64,000 bases of DNA from NCBI RefSeq assembly GCF_016925535.1, contig NZ_CP070496.1, positions 1 to 64,000 on the forward strand. Reading direction: 5' to 3'. The first letter of the stretch is position 1. The number at the start of each line of letters is the position of its first letter. The translations under genes were made by a program, and so were the position numbers. The notes beneath the pieces are model-generated. The model did not search any database. It was given only the letters and a program-made list of their open reading frames with translations, and was not told where the DNA came from. The DNA comes from Natronoglycomyces albus. Lineage in GTDB: Bacteria; Actinomycetota; Actinomycetes; Mycobacteriales; Micromonosporaceae. Of the stretch, positions 19,379 to 28,797 are shown piece after piece.

Positions 19379-19406
19379 GTGGGCCCCGGCCTGTGCCGGG
19401 GCCCAC
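19379..19406 (+). terminator. Strong orphan hairpin
   Basis: A perfect 12-bp GC-rich stem (19379-19390 with 19395-19406) has a CTGT loop and is followed by a pyrimidine-rich tail (GGTTTCCTTTTC). It looks like an intrinsic terminator, but no recognised gene lies just upstream; the nearest is the YciI gene 390 bases away. Confidence 0.7.
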
Positions 19407-20762
19407 TGGCTGGTTTCCTTTTCTGGTAGTGACTCTGGCGAGTCACAAAGTCTCATGTGGATCTGTAGGGCCTAGTCCTCACCGGTCAAGCCACTCATGC
19501 CCCGTAGCCAGACTGGGCTCGATCCATTGGCTACAGCACCGCGTGGTGTTCGATGTTTGTCCTTGCGGTGCGTGCTTGTCTTATAGGCGCCTTAAGTGGG
19601 GCGCACGGTTGCCAGTTCAGCGTCCAAAGTTGAATAGATCATTCTGTGAGAGTGGGTGATCTCCACACTTTGTGACCACAGCTTCGGTTGACTTCCACCC
19701 CGAACCGTTCACAGGGCGGTGGCGGATCGGCATGGCCGTCAGATTCGGGCAGGCGGTGGGTTGCGGTGGGCAGCGAAATCAAACCTACGGCGGCCATGGT
19801 GATGAGTTTGCGTTTCCGGTTCCTATCCATGAACTAACGTTATGGAGTTTGAAGGCTGCTGTCGTCGGCTCGGAGGATGATCTTGTTTTCCCTCCCTGGT
19901 ATGACATTGCGTCTTGGCGGTACCGCTATTGGTTGACAGACAGGTTGCCCAAGTGCGGTAGGGGCCGAACGTTAACGACGGCCTGACCAGTAGCGTCCGG
20001 CCCACCGAGCTGCCATGCGCAGCCAACCACAGTCGCCTCAGGCACCTTCGCGTTGTGGTGGCCGCGCGGCCAACCTCCACGGCTGTCAATTGATTGACAT
20101 CATGCTCCCCCGCCTTTCGCACCGTACCGGCTAACCAGGGGGTTGAGGGGCCGCAACGAGGCCGTTGCAAGCGATACGGCGAAACCGTCGAACAATTTAG
20201 GCGCACTCGAACATAACTTTTCACGTTTCCGCCCGTTAGCCATGTAGAACCAGCCTTCATTACCGCGACATTCCACAACGACATAGCAACGACACTCGCG
20301 CGTTGACGAACGTCAATGAACCAGGCGGCGTCAGCACACATCTACGACCACACCAGGCGTGGACGAGCGAGCAGCGACGGTCTGTTCTGGATGACGCAAT
20401 GGTCGCCGCGGAGTTAAACACCGGCTCTGGCGAGGTTCAGACCAGCACCACCGTCGCGCCGGGACCACAGGTACGCCGACTCGGCCCGGCGTACACGGGG
20501 AGGACAACCACCATGCCCACCAATCCGATACGCATCAGCCAGACCATCCTGTATGTCGTGAGCTTGCGCAGCCTAGTGGGGCGGGTATCCCCCAGATCCG
20601 CCTACACTGGTCGACATCGACGGCGATCACGTCCGCCCGCCCAGTTGAGCAAGGTAGCGGCCCTGATCTGCCGTCGAAGTGTCGCTCCAGGCCGGGCGTC
20701 CACCCACCATGGCAGCACCGAGATCTATATGACGCAGGAGATGGAGGCAGTTGGTCCCCCGG

Positions 20763-21833
20763 CTACGAACGCGGGGAATACTCCAGCAAGACCAAGGCAA
20801 TATCATCGCTAAGCGGCCCGTAGACCCAGCGGCGCAAGGCCGTTTCCAGCGAAGCGAGGCCGTCGCTGACTGACCCGTGGCCTAGCAACTTGGCCGCACG
20901 CTTGTCGATGGGGAAGAACTCGCCGTCGCGACGAGCCTCCGAAAGCCCATCGGTGTAGAGCAAGATCCGGTCGCCAGGTTCAAGTCGCTCAGTGCGAACG
21001 GTCACGGTTGGCATGAGGCCCAGCGGAGGCGCCATCGTCTCGTTCTTCAAATACGAGACCTTGCCTTGCCGCAACAACATGGGCGATGGGTGGCCACAAT
21101 TGATGATCTGCAACGTTCCACCGCGCTGTTCCAATAGCGCCACGGTCACAAAGTCTTCCTCACCGCCACCACGAGTGACCGCCTGGTCGAGGTCTTTGAC
21201 CATATTGCGGTAGTCTGCGCGCTCATAGGCTACGTAACGGAACGCCCCTAGCACCGTCGATGTCAGGCGGATCGCCGAAAGTCCCTTGCCACGTACGTCA
21301 CCGATAATGACGCGCTGCCCATAGTCAGTGTCGGCTACTTCGTACAGGTCACCGCCGATTTCGGTATGGGAGCCCGAAGAAACGTAGCGGGCCGCGATAT
21401 TGAATGGCCCGATGCGCGGTGCCAGCGGGCGCAAGATCGCCTGTTGAGTAACTGAGGCCAACCGCGTCAGCTGCTGAATGCGTTTGGTTTCTCGCTCGCG
21501 CAGGGCGGCTATGGCCACCGCGATCAGGACGGCGATGAACACCACCACCAGCTGCATCGCGTTGCCGGAGGTGTCGGCAACCTCACTGCCGCTGGCGACC
21601 ATGTGATAGGTGATCCCCAGCAGCAGCGCGACGATACCGATGCTGAGAATCCAGGGCCAGGCGAGAAACGCGGCCGCGGCCAGTGGAGGCAGGGCCATCA
21701 GCCCGATGATGCTGTGCTCGATGTTTTCCCAGATGGATACCGCGATAGCCAGCATCAACAGCGCGAAAGCTGCCGCGAAGGCATAGCGCACGGCTGGTGC
21801 GGACCAGTCCGATCCGCGCGGATGTAGTTCCAT
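20763..21833 (-). CDS. Membrane-anchored SpoIIE/PP2C-type serine phosphatase
   Basis: The 356-residue protein has four or so N-terminal membrane helices (about 15-110), a short coiled linker (ALRERETKRIQQLTRLASVTQQAIL) and a C-terminal PP2C-like SpoIIE domain (about 145-353). The domain shows AARYVSSGSHTEIGGDLYEV, the metal-binding VIIGDVRGKGLSAI, NCGHPSPMLLR, and LLYTDGLSEARRDGEFFP, followed by the conserved DDIALVLLE. Such RsbU-like phosphatases dephosphorylate anti-sigma-factor antagonists or related partners. No partner kinase or antagonist gene is adjacent, so the target is unknown. Confidence 0.92.
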   Translation of the reverse strand: MELHPRGSDWSAPAVRYAFAAAFALLMLAIAVSIWENIEHSIIGLMALPPLAAAAFLAWPWILSIGIVALLLGITYHMVASGSEVADTSGNAMQLVVVFIAVLIAVAIAALRERETKRIQQLTRLASVTQQAILRPLAPRIGPFNIAARYVSSGSHTEIGGDLYEVADTDYGQRVIIGDVRGKGLSAIRLTSTVLGAFRYVAYERADYRNMVKDLDQAVTRGGGEEDFVTVALLEQRGGTLQIINCGHPSPMLLRQGKVSYLKNETMAPPLGLMPTVTVRTERLEPGDRILLYTDGLSEARRDGEFFPIDKRAAKLLGHGSVSDGLASLETALRRWVYGPLSDDIALVLLEYSPRS

Positions 21834-22949
21834 CTTTTACCTGGCTCTTGGCTCGTCTACTTGGGTTATCCGGTCGGCCGTTGGCATTTGCGCCCGTACC
21901 GGCCGGTGGTGGGCGACTAAATTATGGCAGTCGCCTCATGGGTCATAGACCGCGAGAGGCGGACGTTAGCCATGTGGATGGCCCACCTTCGCGGCGGAGG
22001 CCTAAAAGGCGGGTTATAGCTCGGTGTTTCGACGTAGATGTATCGGTTCGGATCTGTTAGCAGTGTTGAGGCTGTTTCGCCATTGATGTTGATGGATGCC
22101 ATGTAACTGTAGTGTCGCAACTCAAGCACGTATCGCGCTCGATGGCCAACGCCGGGGTCGTCTGAGGCAAAACGCCCAGTTGCCTAGCCCTGTCCGAGTC
22201 TGAGGAGCCCATGGTCGGCCCGCCTCTCCACCGACGCAAGGGCACAACTTCGGCGTGCGCGCGAAGATAAGCGCCCGTACCCGATACTTCCAGTACTTTC
22301 GGCCTGTCTCCGACTCGACTATGGGTTAGCGACCGCATTGGGACATCACGGCCCTTCCTCACACCGCTCTCCTGTGTCACCTCGCCCGAATGTATATGAA
22401 GCATCGTGGCCGATTGTGAACCAACGAGCACCGACTAATGTCGCTGTTCAGAGGCTCACCGGTACTTGCTGGCGCATTAGGGCCCCTCCCCGCTGTCCGC
22501 AAGCGTCACTGGAGCTCATTGTCAACCGGTGAAGTTCAATCAGGGCTGGGTTCGCAAGCTTGGCGTAGCCGCGCCACCAACACCTACGACCTGCTGGGTG
22601 GCGTTGTCGGACCCGACTTAGCAGCGATTCCAAGCTAAGCAAAGCAATCGCCGGTTTCCGCCTTATGGTGAGCACCCGGCGAGTGCCCGGTCGTGGCGAC
22701 TGCGTAGATCCCTCCTCTCTCATGCCTTGGGTCACACGCTTGAATTCTATAGCTGACCATGAATGAAGAGGCTGGATCCCGTGAAAGGTACTCGCGCACG
22801 GCCTCTTTGGGGGAGATTAGGTCCGTTCGTCTGACTTTGAATGTCCGTTCGGCCGGTGAGGGGGTGTGTGCCGGTGACCCATGTGGGCGCCTGATAGACC
22901 GACCACTATTTGGGTTGATGACGCACGCGGCTCGTGCCACAGTTAATGC
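21834..22949. other. 1.1-kb gene-poor region
   Basis: No frame here looks like a gene. A long minus frame reaching from 23936 into this stretch is the shadow of the acetyltransferase and DUF3467 genes. I see no strong hairpins or repeats. Confidence 0.5.
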
Positions 22950-23465
22950 GTGAATGTCGAGATCGTCGCGGAGAAATTCCGCAGCCCCATCGCGCAAGAA
23001 TTGTGTGCCGAAGTGCAGGCCGAGTACGCACGCAGGTACGACAGCAACGGCGATGAGGCCGTCATCGAGCACGATGACTTCGACCCGCCCAATGGCAAGT
23101 TCTTCGTTGTCTACCGCGACGGCGAGGCTCTCGGGTGCGGCGGATGGCGTGCCCATGGTTCCAACCAGGCCGAAATGAAGCGGGTGTTTGTTCGCGAGCC
23201 AGCCCGCCGGATGGGTTTGGCTCGGCGCATTGTGGCCGCCATCGAAGCCGACGCCGCCGCCAACGGCATGAGTCGCGTCATTCTCAACACGGGACCCGAG
23301 CAGCCGGAGGCCATTGCACTCTATGAGAACCTGGGCTATGGGCCACAGACCCCATTTGGGTTCTATGCGGCTTTCCCACAGGCCACCTTTCTGGGGAAGG
23401 ATGTCAGCGGCCACCCTGACTTCGTCGCACGAGTTGACGCGGAGCACATGGCCGTCGAAAGCTGA
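22950..23465 (+). CDS. GNAT-family N-acetyltransferase
   Basis: The 171-residue protein has the GNAT fold: strand GKFFVVYRDGEALGCGGWRAH, then EMKRVFVREPARRMGLARRIVAAIEADAAANG, which holds the acetyl-CoA pyrophosphate-binding R/Q-x-x-G/A-like loop (ARRMGLA), then SRVILNTGPEQPEAIALYENLGYG. It would transfer acetyl from acetyl-CoA to a small amine or protein; the substrate is unknown. The GTG start at 22950 has no clear ribosome binding site, so a leaderless message is possible. A DUF3467 gene follows 55 bases later. Confidence 0.9.
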   Translation: MNVEIVAEKFRSPIAQELCAEVQAEYARRYDSNGDEAVIEHDDFDPPNGKFFVVYRDGEALGCGGWRAHGSNQAEMKRVFVREPARRMGLARRIVAAIEADAAANGMSRVILNTGPEQPEAIALYENLGYGPQTPFGFYAAFPQATFLGKDVSGHPDFVARVDAEHMAVES

Positions 23466-23520
23466 TTTCCTCGCGCGGAAGTCTCGTGGTCTTCCCACTT
23501 GCTCGACTAGGCTCGGAAAG

Positions 23521-23850
23521 ATGACGTCATCATCTCCCTCACCGAGGAAACCCGAACGCCGAGTATCCATCGACACCCCCGCCGAGATCGAGACTGGCAA
23601 GTACGCGAACTTCGTCGCCATCTGGCACGACCCGGACAGCTTTACCCTGGACTTTGCGACCCTGACGGGCCCAGCCCAGCCAATCTCGGACCCCAACACC
23701 GAGAACACGGTTATGAAGCAACGAGCCAAGGTGGTCTCCCGAGTGAAGATCCCTCCCTCGCAGGTCTTCGAACTAATGAAGGCGCTGGAGCAGCAGCTCA
23801 GCGCGTGGGAAAAGGAAACGGGTCGCGGCTCCCGCCCGCCTGCCGAGTAG
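23521..23850 (+). CDS. DUF3467 family protein
   Basis: The 109-residue protein matches the short DUF3467 family. An N-terminal strand region (VSIDTPAEIETGKYANFVAIWHDPDSFTLDFATL) is followed by KVVSRVKIPPSQVFELMKALEQQLSAWEKETG. The family is soluble, widespread and of unknown function. The ATG at 23521 is preceded by a purine-rich CGGAAAG. It lies just downstream of the acetyltransferase on the same strand. Confidence 0.85.
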   Translation: MTSSSPSPRKPERRVSIDTPAEIETGKYANFVAIWHDPDSFTLDFATLTGPAQPISDPNTENTVMKQRAKVVSRVKIPPSQVFELMKALEQQLSAWEKETGRGSRPPAE

Positions 23851-23971
23851 ACGACCCGAGGCCACTCTTTGGCGCTAACCGGGCAGCCGGGTCTATAGCC
23901 CAAACTCGACCTCATCGCGCTCAGTGGTGAAGACAACCTGGCCGCCCGCCCGAGAGGCTCTTTTCAACCGC

Positions 23972-24009
23972 GCGGTGCGGTCCCCGTCAAGCAGGCGGGG
24001 CCGCACCGC
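23972..24009 (+). terminator. Strong GC-rich hairpin after DUF3467 gene
   Basis: GCGGTGCGG plus CCCCG (23972-23986, with one bulged T) pairs with CGGGG plus CCGCACCGC (23996-24009) across a 9-nt loop. A short TTTC follows. It probably ends the acetyltransferase-DUF3467 unit and lies 45 bases before parS. Confidence 0.65.
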
Positions 24010-24053
24010 TTTCATGTGCGAGGACGATGCCACAGCCCGTACCGCCGCCGTAA

Positions 24054-24069
24054 TGTTTCACGTGAAACC
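24054..24069. promoter_or_regulatory. parS: parS centromere site (ParB binding)
   Basis: The bases contain the perfect palindrome GTTTCACGTGAAAC (24055-24068), flanked by T on the left and C on the right. This matches 15 of 16 positions of the bacterial parS consensus TGTTTCACGTGAAACA. parS sites cluster near the origin, and this one is 24 kb from dnaA in a non-coding spacer. ParB bound here would organise the origin region for segregation. parA and parB are not in this window; they normally lie on the other side of dnaA. Confidence 0.93.
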
Positions 24070-24677
24070 TATCGACGCTACTGCTTCGCCGATCAGCCAT
24101 CCATGCCCTGAATCAGGATTGGTACTAGCCTCAGCCGTTCTGCCGGTGACGGCAGCACCTGCCCACTTCGGTGTCACCTGGCATTCACCGGATGCGACCC
24201 GTGTAATGGCTCACGAACTAATGTCAACAGCCTCGACACTTCGTATTCTATAAAGTGATGACCTTTTCTGTAATTAACCAGTGGCTAACACGCAGGCGTC
24301 ACCTCGACTACTGCCGCGTGTCGACCGTCCTGTGTAGCTAGGTCTTTGTCGCTGGTGGGCTGACTCCTCTTGGCCGAATCTGATCGGCCCTGCTCGCCTG
24401 GCCTCCTCCCCCTCGGCAGCATTCCGCTTCGAGTCGGGCTCCTTCCTGTGATCGCGCTCTTCGCCTCCGTGATGGCAAGCGGAAACAGACGCCATGTTCG
24501 TGGCATGACCATGCGGCATGGCATTCACCGTTTCCAAAGCCGCTACGTCGATCCATAGGGCCACTTGCGATTCGCTAGCAAGCTGCGAAAACTCTCATTC
24601 ATCCGCGCCATGGGCTCCTTGTGCATTGATTCCACCTCGGCGCCGGATCCACTATTAGTCACCGGAAAGACTTCCCA
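24070..24677. other. Spacer between parS and symporter gene
   Basis: I see no supported gene in these 600 bases. Short Arg-rich frames on both strands overlap and lack ribosome binding sites. The symporter promoter is expected near the right end. Confidence 0.4.
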
Positions 24678-26072
24678 ATGGTTAAAGCAATCACGAAGAT
24701 TCCCTTCTCCGCTCAGCTCTTGATCGGTCTAGCTGTCGGTATTCTCGCTGGCCTGGCCGCCCGCTTCTTTGAACTGGGCTGGCTGACCACCACTTTGGCC
24801 GAGACCGGCAGCATGTTCGTCCAGTTGCTGTTCTTGATAGTTCCGCCTCTGGTTTTCACGGCCATTGTTGTCAGCATTGCGTCATTGCGCAATGTGGCAA
24901 ACGCTGGCCGCCTTGTCACCAAGACACTCGGATGGTTCCTCGCCACCTCGCTGATTGCCGTATCAGTCGGGATCACGATCGGCCTGGTCACCAACCCTGG
25001 TTCGGGGGTCAACCTCAGCACGGCCGACACCGAAGCGCCCGATCGTGTTGGCGGCTGGACAGATTTCCTCTCTGGAATTGTTCCGACCAACGTCGTTGAG
25101 TCGTTCCTTGAGGTCAATGTGCTCCAGATCGTGTTCCTGGCAATCGCCATCGGTATCGCGGCAGTGAAGATCGGACCGGCTGCCGAGGCGTTCCTGAATT
25201 TCAATAAGTCGTTGCTCAATTTGACGCAAAAGGCACTGTGGTGGGTTATTCGGCTGGCTCCGATCGGTACGGCCGGGCTCATCGGCAATGCCGTAGCCTC
25301 CTACGGCTGGGACCTGCTTGAACCTCTCGCCGTGTTCAGCGCCGGTATTTACGCAGGTTCCCTACTTCTCATCGTTGCGGTCTATCCGCTTTTGCTGCGT
25401 CTCTTCGCTGGTGTTTCGCCGTGGGTGTTCTTGCGCAAGACATGGCCGGCTCTTCAATTCGCCTTCGCGTCGCGTTCGTCGATCGGCACGATGCCATTGG
25501 CGCAGCGGACGATTGTGAATCGGCTTGGTGTTCCGCGCGAGTACGCTTCGTTCGCCTCCCCGTTCGGGGCGACCACCAAAATGGATGGTTGCGCCGCGAT
25601 CTACCCGGCCATCGCCGCGATCTTTATCGCCCAGGTCTACGGCATCGAGCTCGGTATACAGGATTACTTGCTCATCGCGTTCGTCTCGGTGATTGGTTCG
25701 GCCGCCACCGCTGGATTGACCGGCGCGATCGTCATGTTGACTTTGACCCTCACCACGCTGGGTCTCCCGCTGGAGGGGGTGGCGCTGTTGCTGGCCATTG
25801 ACCCCATCATGGACATGATTCGCACGACTGCCAATGTCGCCGGTCAGATGGCGGTACCGGTTTTGGTGGCAAAGTCGGAAAAGGTCCTTGACGTGGAGGT
25901 CTATCACGCTCCGAACCAGCCGTTGGATGCCGAGGCTGACCCGTTCGCCGAGTCGGCGCAAGGCTCTCAGCCGCAAGGGATCGACGATGCGCTGGTCATT
26001 GGCGATAGTGATGGCACAGATGTACCGAGGCAGGGGAATGCCGCAGAGGCGACCAGTGGACATAGCCGTTAG
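24678..26072 (+). CDS. Dicarboxylate/amino acid:cation symporter (SDF/DAACS family)
   Basis: The 464-residue integral membrane protein belongs to the GltP/DctA family that imports dicarboxylates or acidic amino acids with Na+ or H+. The N-terminal half has about six helices, starting at IPFSAQLLIGLAVGILAGLAARFF. The family's re-entrant loop serine stretch appears as FASRSSIGTMPL, followed by the FGATTKMDGCA motif and a TTANVAGQMAVPVLVAK segment with the substrate-binding DMIRTTANV. The last 60 residues are an acidic cytoplasmic tail. GGAAAG lies at about 24663 upstream of the ATG. Confidence 0.94.
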   Translation: MVKAITKIPFSAQLLIGLAVGILAGLAARFFELGWLTTTLAETGSMFVQLLFLIVPPLVFTAIVVSIASLRNVANAGRLVTKTLGWFLATSLIAVSVGITIGLVTNPGSGVNLSTADTEAPDRVGGWTDFLSGIVPTNVVESFLEVNVLQIVFLAIAIGIAAVKIGPAAEAFLNFNKSLLNLTQKALWWVIRLAPIGTAGLIGNAVASYGWDLLEPLAVFSAGIYAGSLLLIVAVYPLLLRLFAGVSPWVFLRKTWPALQFAFASRSSIGTMPLAQRTIVNRLGVPREYASFASPFGATTKMDGCAAIYPAIAAIFIAQVYGIELGIQDYLLIAFVSVIGSAATAGLTGAIVMLTLTLTTLGLPLEGVALLLAIDPIMDMIRTTANVAGQMAVPVLVAKSEKVLDVEVYHAPNQPLDAEADPFAESAQGSQPQGIDDALVIGDSDGTDVPRQGNAAEATSGHSR

Positions 26073-26201
26073 GGAGCTGCCTGACGTGGTGGGTCTCTTT
26101 GAAAGCATCCCGACTGGAGCGATGTGCTCACGGTGAGGTGACACCACGCTTACGCGGTGGGCGTTCATCCACTGGTCTGGGAGCTTTCAGGCTCTAGAAA
26201 C

Positions 26202-26234
26202 AACGCAAGCCCAGGCATAGCCTGGGCTTGCGTT
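26202..26234 (-). terminator. Terminator of tRNA-Gly
   Basis: A perfect 15-bp stem (26202-26216 with 26220-26234) with an ATA loop lies just beyond the CCA end of the minus-strand tRNA. A short TTTCT follows on that strand. It could also serve the symporter gene from the other side. Confidence 0.85.
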
Positions 26235-26236
26235 CG

Positions 26237-26310
26237 TGGAGCGGATGACGGGAATCGAACCCGCACTGTCAGCTTGGGAAGCTGAAGTTCTACCATTGAA
26301 CTACATCCGC
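26237..26310 (-). tRNA. tRNA-Gly (CCC), CCA encoded
   Basis: On the minus strand the acceptor GCGGATG pairs with CATCCGC. The anticodon stem TCAGC/GCTGA closes the loop TTCCCAA, so the anticodon is CCC. The T-loop contains GGTTCGATTCC. The discriminator T and CCA are encoded (26240-26237). Confidence 0.95.
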
Positions 26311-26683
26311 AAGGGCGCAACCTGGTCTTTTGCTGTTTGCTGTCGCGCCTATGGTGCATGGAGCCGCACATTGCCGCGAAAAGAGTAGCGTAACTCCTCC
26401 CTGCCCCCATATCGTACCTACTCCGAAATTTTCCCCTGCGACCCATGCCCATCGGTCGCGATGAGGGCCACGGTGTCGACTCTTAGCTTCGAACGCGTCC
26501 TCCGTTGCGCTTTCGTGGTGCGACACTTTCTCGTGGCGCCCATTTTTCTCCGGCTTCGCCTCGCCTCATTCGCCCTGGGTGACCACTGTGTGCAGTCACG
26601 CTCAGGCGCACTAGCGGTCACTTTGGGTCGAAAATTATTTCACCGCGAGGGAACCGGATTCATAATCTGAGCGTCACACCGAT
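26311..26683. other. Spacer tRNA-Gly / beta-propeller gene
   Basis: These 370 bases should carry two divergent promoters. I see no gene and could not pick promoter hexamers with confidence. Confidence 0.4.
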
Positions 26684-28654
26684 ATGAACATGAAGATTCC
26701 GCCGAGAAACTCGCTGGCGATGGCCGCCGCTGCTACGGCGCTGCTCATCGCAGCCGGATGTACCTCTGGCGGTGACGACGCTCGGATAGCCGGCGACATC
26801 AACGCCGACGTTGATTGGTTGGACAACGCGGTCCTTACCAGCTACGACTCATGTGACGAAGCGCTGAGCTCTCTGCAAAAAGCCGCGCTCGACAACCTGG
26901 ACGATGACCTAGCCTACGGCAATGGCCACAGCGGCCCGATCACCCTGTACGACGATGATATGGAGGTAGCCGAGGCTCCAGCTGGTGCCGAGGAAGGGGC
27001 CCGCGATTCCGCTGGGCTCGAGGCCTCTGAGGACTTCTCCGAAACCAATGTGGCTGAAACCGGGGTCGACGAGCCCGACGTGGTCAAGACCAATGGGCAC
27101 CAGATCTTTGCCCTTGTCGGCAACTCACTGCAAATCGCGGACGCCTCCAGCGGTGAAGTCGTGTCCACCTTTGAGTTTGCGGACTCCTCCCTGCATATCT
27201 GGGGAGCCTCCATGTTCCTCGACGGTGACTCAGTCATGATCTTGTACAACGATCACGATTCCTTCACCATCCGGGACAACACCGAGATGGCCGCTCAAGA
27301 GTTGGTCATCAAACGCGTTGACGTCTCCGCGGAGCAACCGCGCCTCGATCAAGAGCTGCGTTTCGACGGCGGTTTGGTTGACGCCCGCATGGTCGATGGA
27401 CAGGCGCGCATCGTGGCCACCTCGCACCCGTACTTCAATATCCCCCTGCAAGAGAAGCATTGGCGTCCCGATGTGTGGGTCCAGACTTGGGAGGGGGTGA
27501 TCTCCTCTTCGAGTATCAACGAATGGCTGCCGACCTACACCATCGATGGCGACACCTACCAGGTACCTTGTCAGGCTCTGGCCCATCCGCAGGAGTACAC
27601 CGGCATGTCGATGGTCACGATGTTGACCCTGCCGGTGTCTGGGGGCACCTTTGGTGATGGATCACCGGTGAGCATCGCGGCTGAGGCCGAGACGGTTTAT
27701 GGCACCTCTGAGTCTGTCTATGTAGTCAATGGTCGGTCGCATTTTGGCACCTGGATGCCGCCGGTGCATTTGTCCGACCAGAAAACCGAGATCTACCGCT
27801 TCACCTATGAGGGTGATGGATTGCCTTCGTTTGCCGGTGAGTCCGAGGTTCCTGGATACCTGCTTAATCAGTATTCGTTGAACGAGCATGAGGGCTATTT
27901 GCGGGTGGCTACGACCGAGGGTGACCCGTGGGCGACTTTCTGGGATTCTGAAGGGGAGGTCTCCGAGTCGACTGTGACGGTGTTGGAGCTGGGCGACTCC
28001 CAGATGACCGAGGTGGGTTCTGTGACTGGGTTGGGGCCCGAGGAACGAATCTACGCGGTGCGATTCATGGGTGATGTCGCCTATGTGGTGACGTTCCGCG
28101 ATACCGACCCGTTGTACACTGTGGACCTATCAGTGCCTAGCGAACCACGCGTGACCGGAGAGCTCAAGATCACTGGCTATTCCGCCTATTTGCACCCGGT
28201 GGGCGAGGGCCTACTGTTGGGCGTAGGGCAGGAGGCCAGCCTTGAAGGCCGAATTGAAGGCACTCTGGTGAGCTTGTTCGACGTCTCGAACGACGAGGCT
28301 ACGGTGTTGGACCAGTATCACGTTCCAAACTCCTACTCCTCGGTCGAGCACGACCCGCACGCATTCCTCTACTGGCAGCCGCGCGATCTAGTCGCCATCC
28401 CCATCGATCAGTGGGACCGTATCGGGTCAAGCAGCTATATGACCCTACTGGAAATCAGTGACGAAGAGCTGTCGCCAGTGCACGAGGTGAAAATGGATTG
28501 GGGAACCGACGCTGACAGCGCCTGGGATTACGAACTGGACATGCGCTCAATCGTGATCGGGGACATCCTGTGGACTCTCGATTCCCAAGGTCTGGTCGCG
28601 ACCGACCTAGACAGCTACGACGTTCTGACTCAATCGGAATGGAAACGTGACTAG
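26684..28654 (+). CDS. Secreted beta-propeller domain lipoprotein
   Basis: The 656-residue protein has a lipoprotein signal (helix 10-25 and lipobox LIAAGC, lipidated Cys26), so it is anchored outside the membrane. The rest matches the bacterial/archaeal 'Beta propeller domain' family. It has the FSETNVAETGVDEPDVVKTNGHQIF entry motif, repeated blade-like segments, and a late EHDPHAFLYWQPRDLVAIP stretch. The function of the family is unknown; extracellular binding or scaffolding is a guess. A second ATG two codons later is equally plausible as the start. Confidence 0.88.
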   Translation: MNMKIPPRNSLAMAAAATALLIAAGCTSGGDDARIAGDINADVDWLDNAVLTSYDSCDEALSSLQKAALDNLDDDLAYGNGHSGPITLYDDDMEVAEAPAGAEEGARDSAGLEASEDFSETNVAETGVDEPDVVKTNGHQIFALVGNSLQIADASSGEVVSTFEFADSSLHIWGASMFLDGDSVMILYNDHDSFTIRDNTEMAAQELVIKRVDVSAEQPRLDQELRFDGGLVDARMVDGQARIVATSHPYFNIPLQEKHWRPDVWVQTWEGVISSSSINEWLPTYTIDGDTYQVPCQALAHPQEYTGMSMVTMLTLPVSGGTFGDGSPVSIAAEAETVYGTSESVYVVNGRSHFGTWMPPVHLSDQKTEIYRFTYEGDGLPSFAGESEVPGYLLNQYSLNEHEGYLRVATTEGDPWATFWDSEGEVSESTVTVLELGDSQMTEVGSVTGLGPEERIYAVRFMGDVAYVVTFRDTDPLYTVDLSVPSEPRVTGELKITGYSAYLHPVGEGLLLGVGQEASLEGRIEGTLVSLFDVSNDEATVLDQYHVPNSYSSVEHDPHAFLYWQPRDLVAIPIDQWDRIGSSSYMTLLEISDEELSPVHEVKMDWGTDADSAWDYELDMRSIVIGDILWTLDSQGLVATDLDSYDVLTQSEWKRD

Positions 28655-28760
28655 ATAGCGTTTCCCGAATAGGGTAATTTGACAATAGGCACTATAGTAA
28701 AAATTACCTCCTGAGACTTTAGGCCAATATGCATGGCCATCTATTCCTCGGGTGAGGGAA

Positions 28761-28797
28761 AGGTCCGTGCGGCACACCGGGGTTGCCGCACGGACCT
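28761..28797 (+). terminator. Terminator after beta-propeller gene
   Basis: AGGTCCGTGCGGCA (28761-28774) pairs perfectly with 28784-28797 over a 9-nt loop; CTTATT follows. An A/T-rich 8-bp stem (28673-28680 with 28701-28708) lies closer to the stop codon. Confidence 0.8.

Larger units (their letters stand above)
18993..20762. other. 1.8-kb gene-poor region
   Basis: I see no convincing gene here. The frames on both strands lack ribosome binding sites, have compositions unlike proteins, and overlap one another. A 63-codon minus frame starting at 19830 opens with a signal-peptide-like MDRNRKRKLITMAAVGLISLPTA but has no ribosome binding site and then becomes low-complexity. Three hairpins lie at 19041-19076, 19379-19406 and 19429-19446. 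The region may be degraded coding sequence or hold untranslated RNA. Confidence 0.5.

Noticed and set aside
19639-19830. Minus-strand 63-codon frame with signal-peptide-like start
   Set aside because: The N-terminus looks like a secretion signal, but there is no ribosome binding site, and the rest is low-complexity with no terminator or partner.
19823-20812. Frames of 172 codons (minus) and 169 codons (plus)
   Set aside because: Their compositions are unlike proteins, they overlap each other and no start signals are visible.
22635-23936. 433-codon minus-strand frame
   Set aside because: It is the antisense of the GNAT and DUF3467 genes, whose sense products show clear family motifs.
28679-28710. 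TTGACA hexamer after the beta-propeller gene
   Set aside because: No -10 element lies at the right distance, and it falls inside a small AT hairpin at the gene's 3' end.
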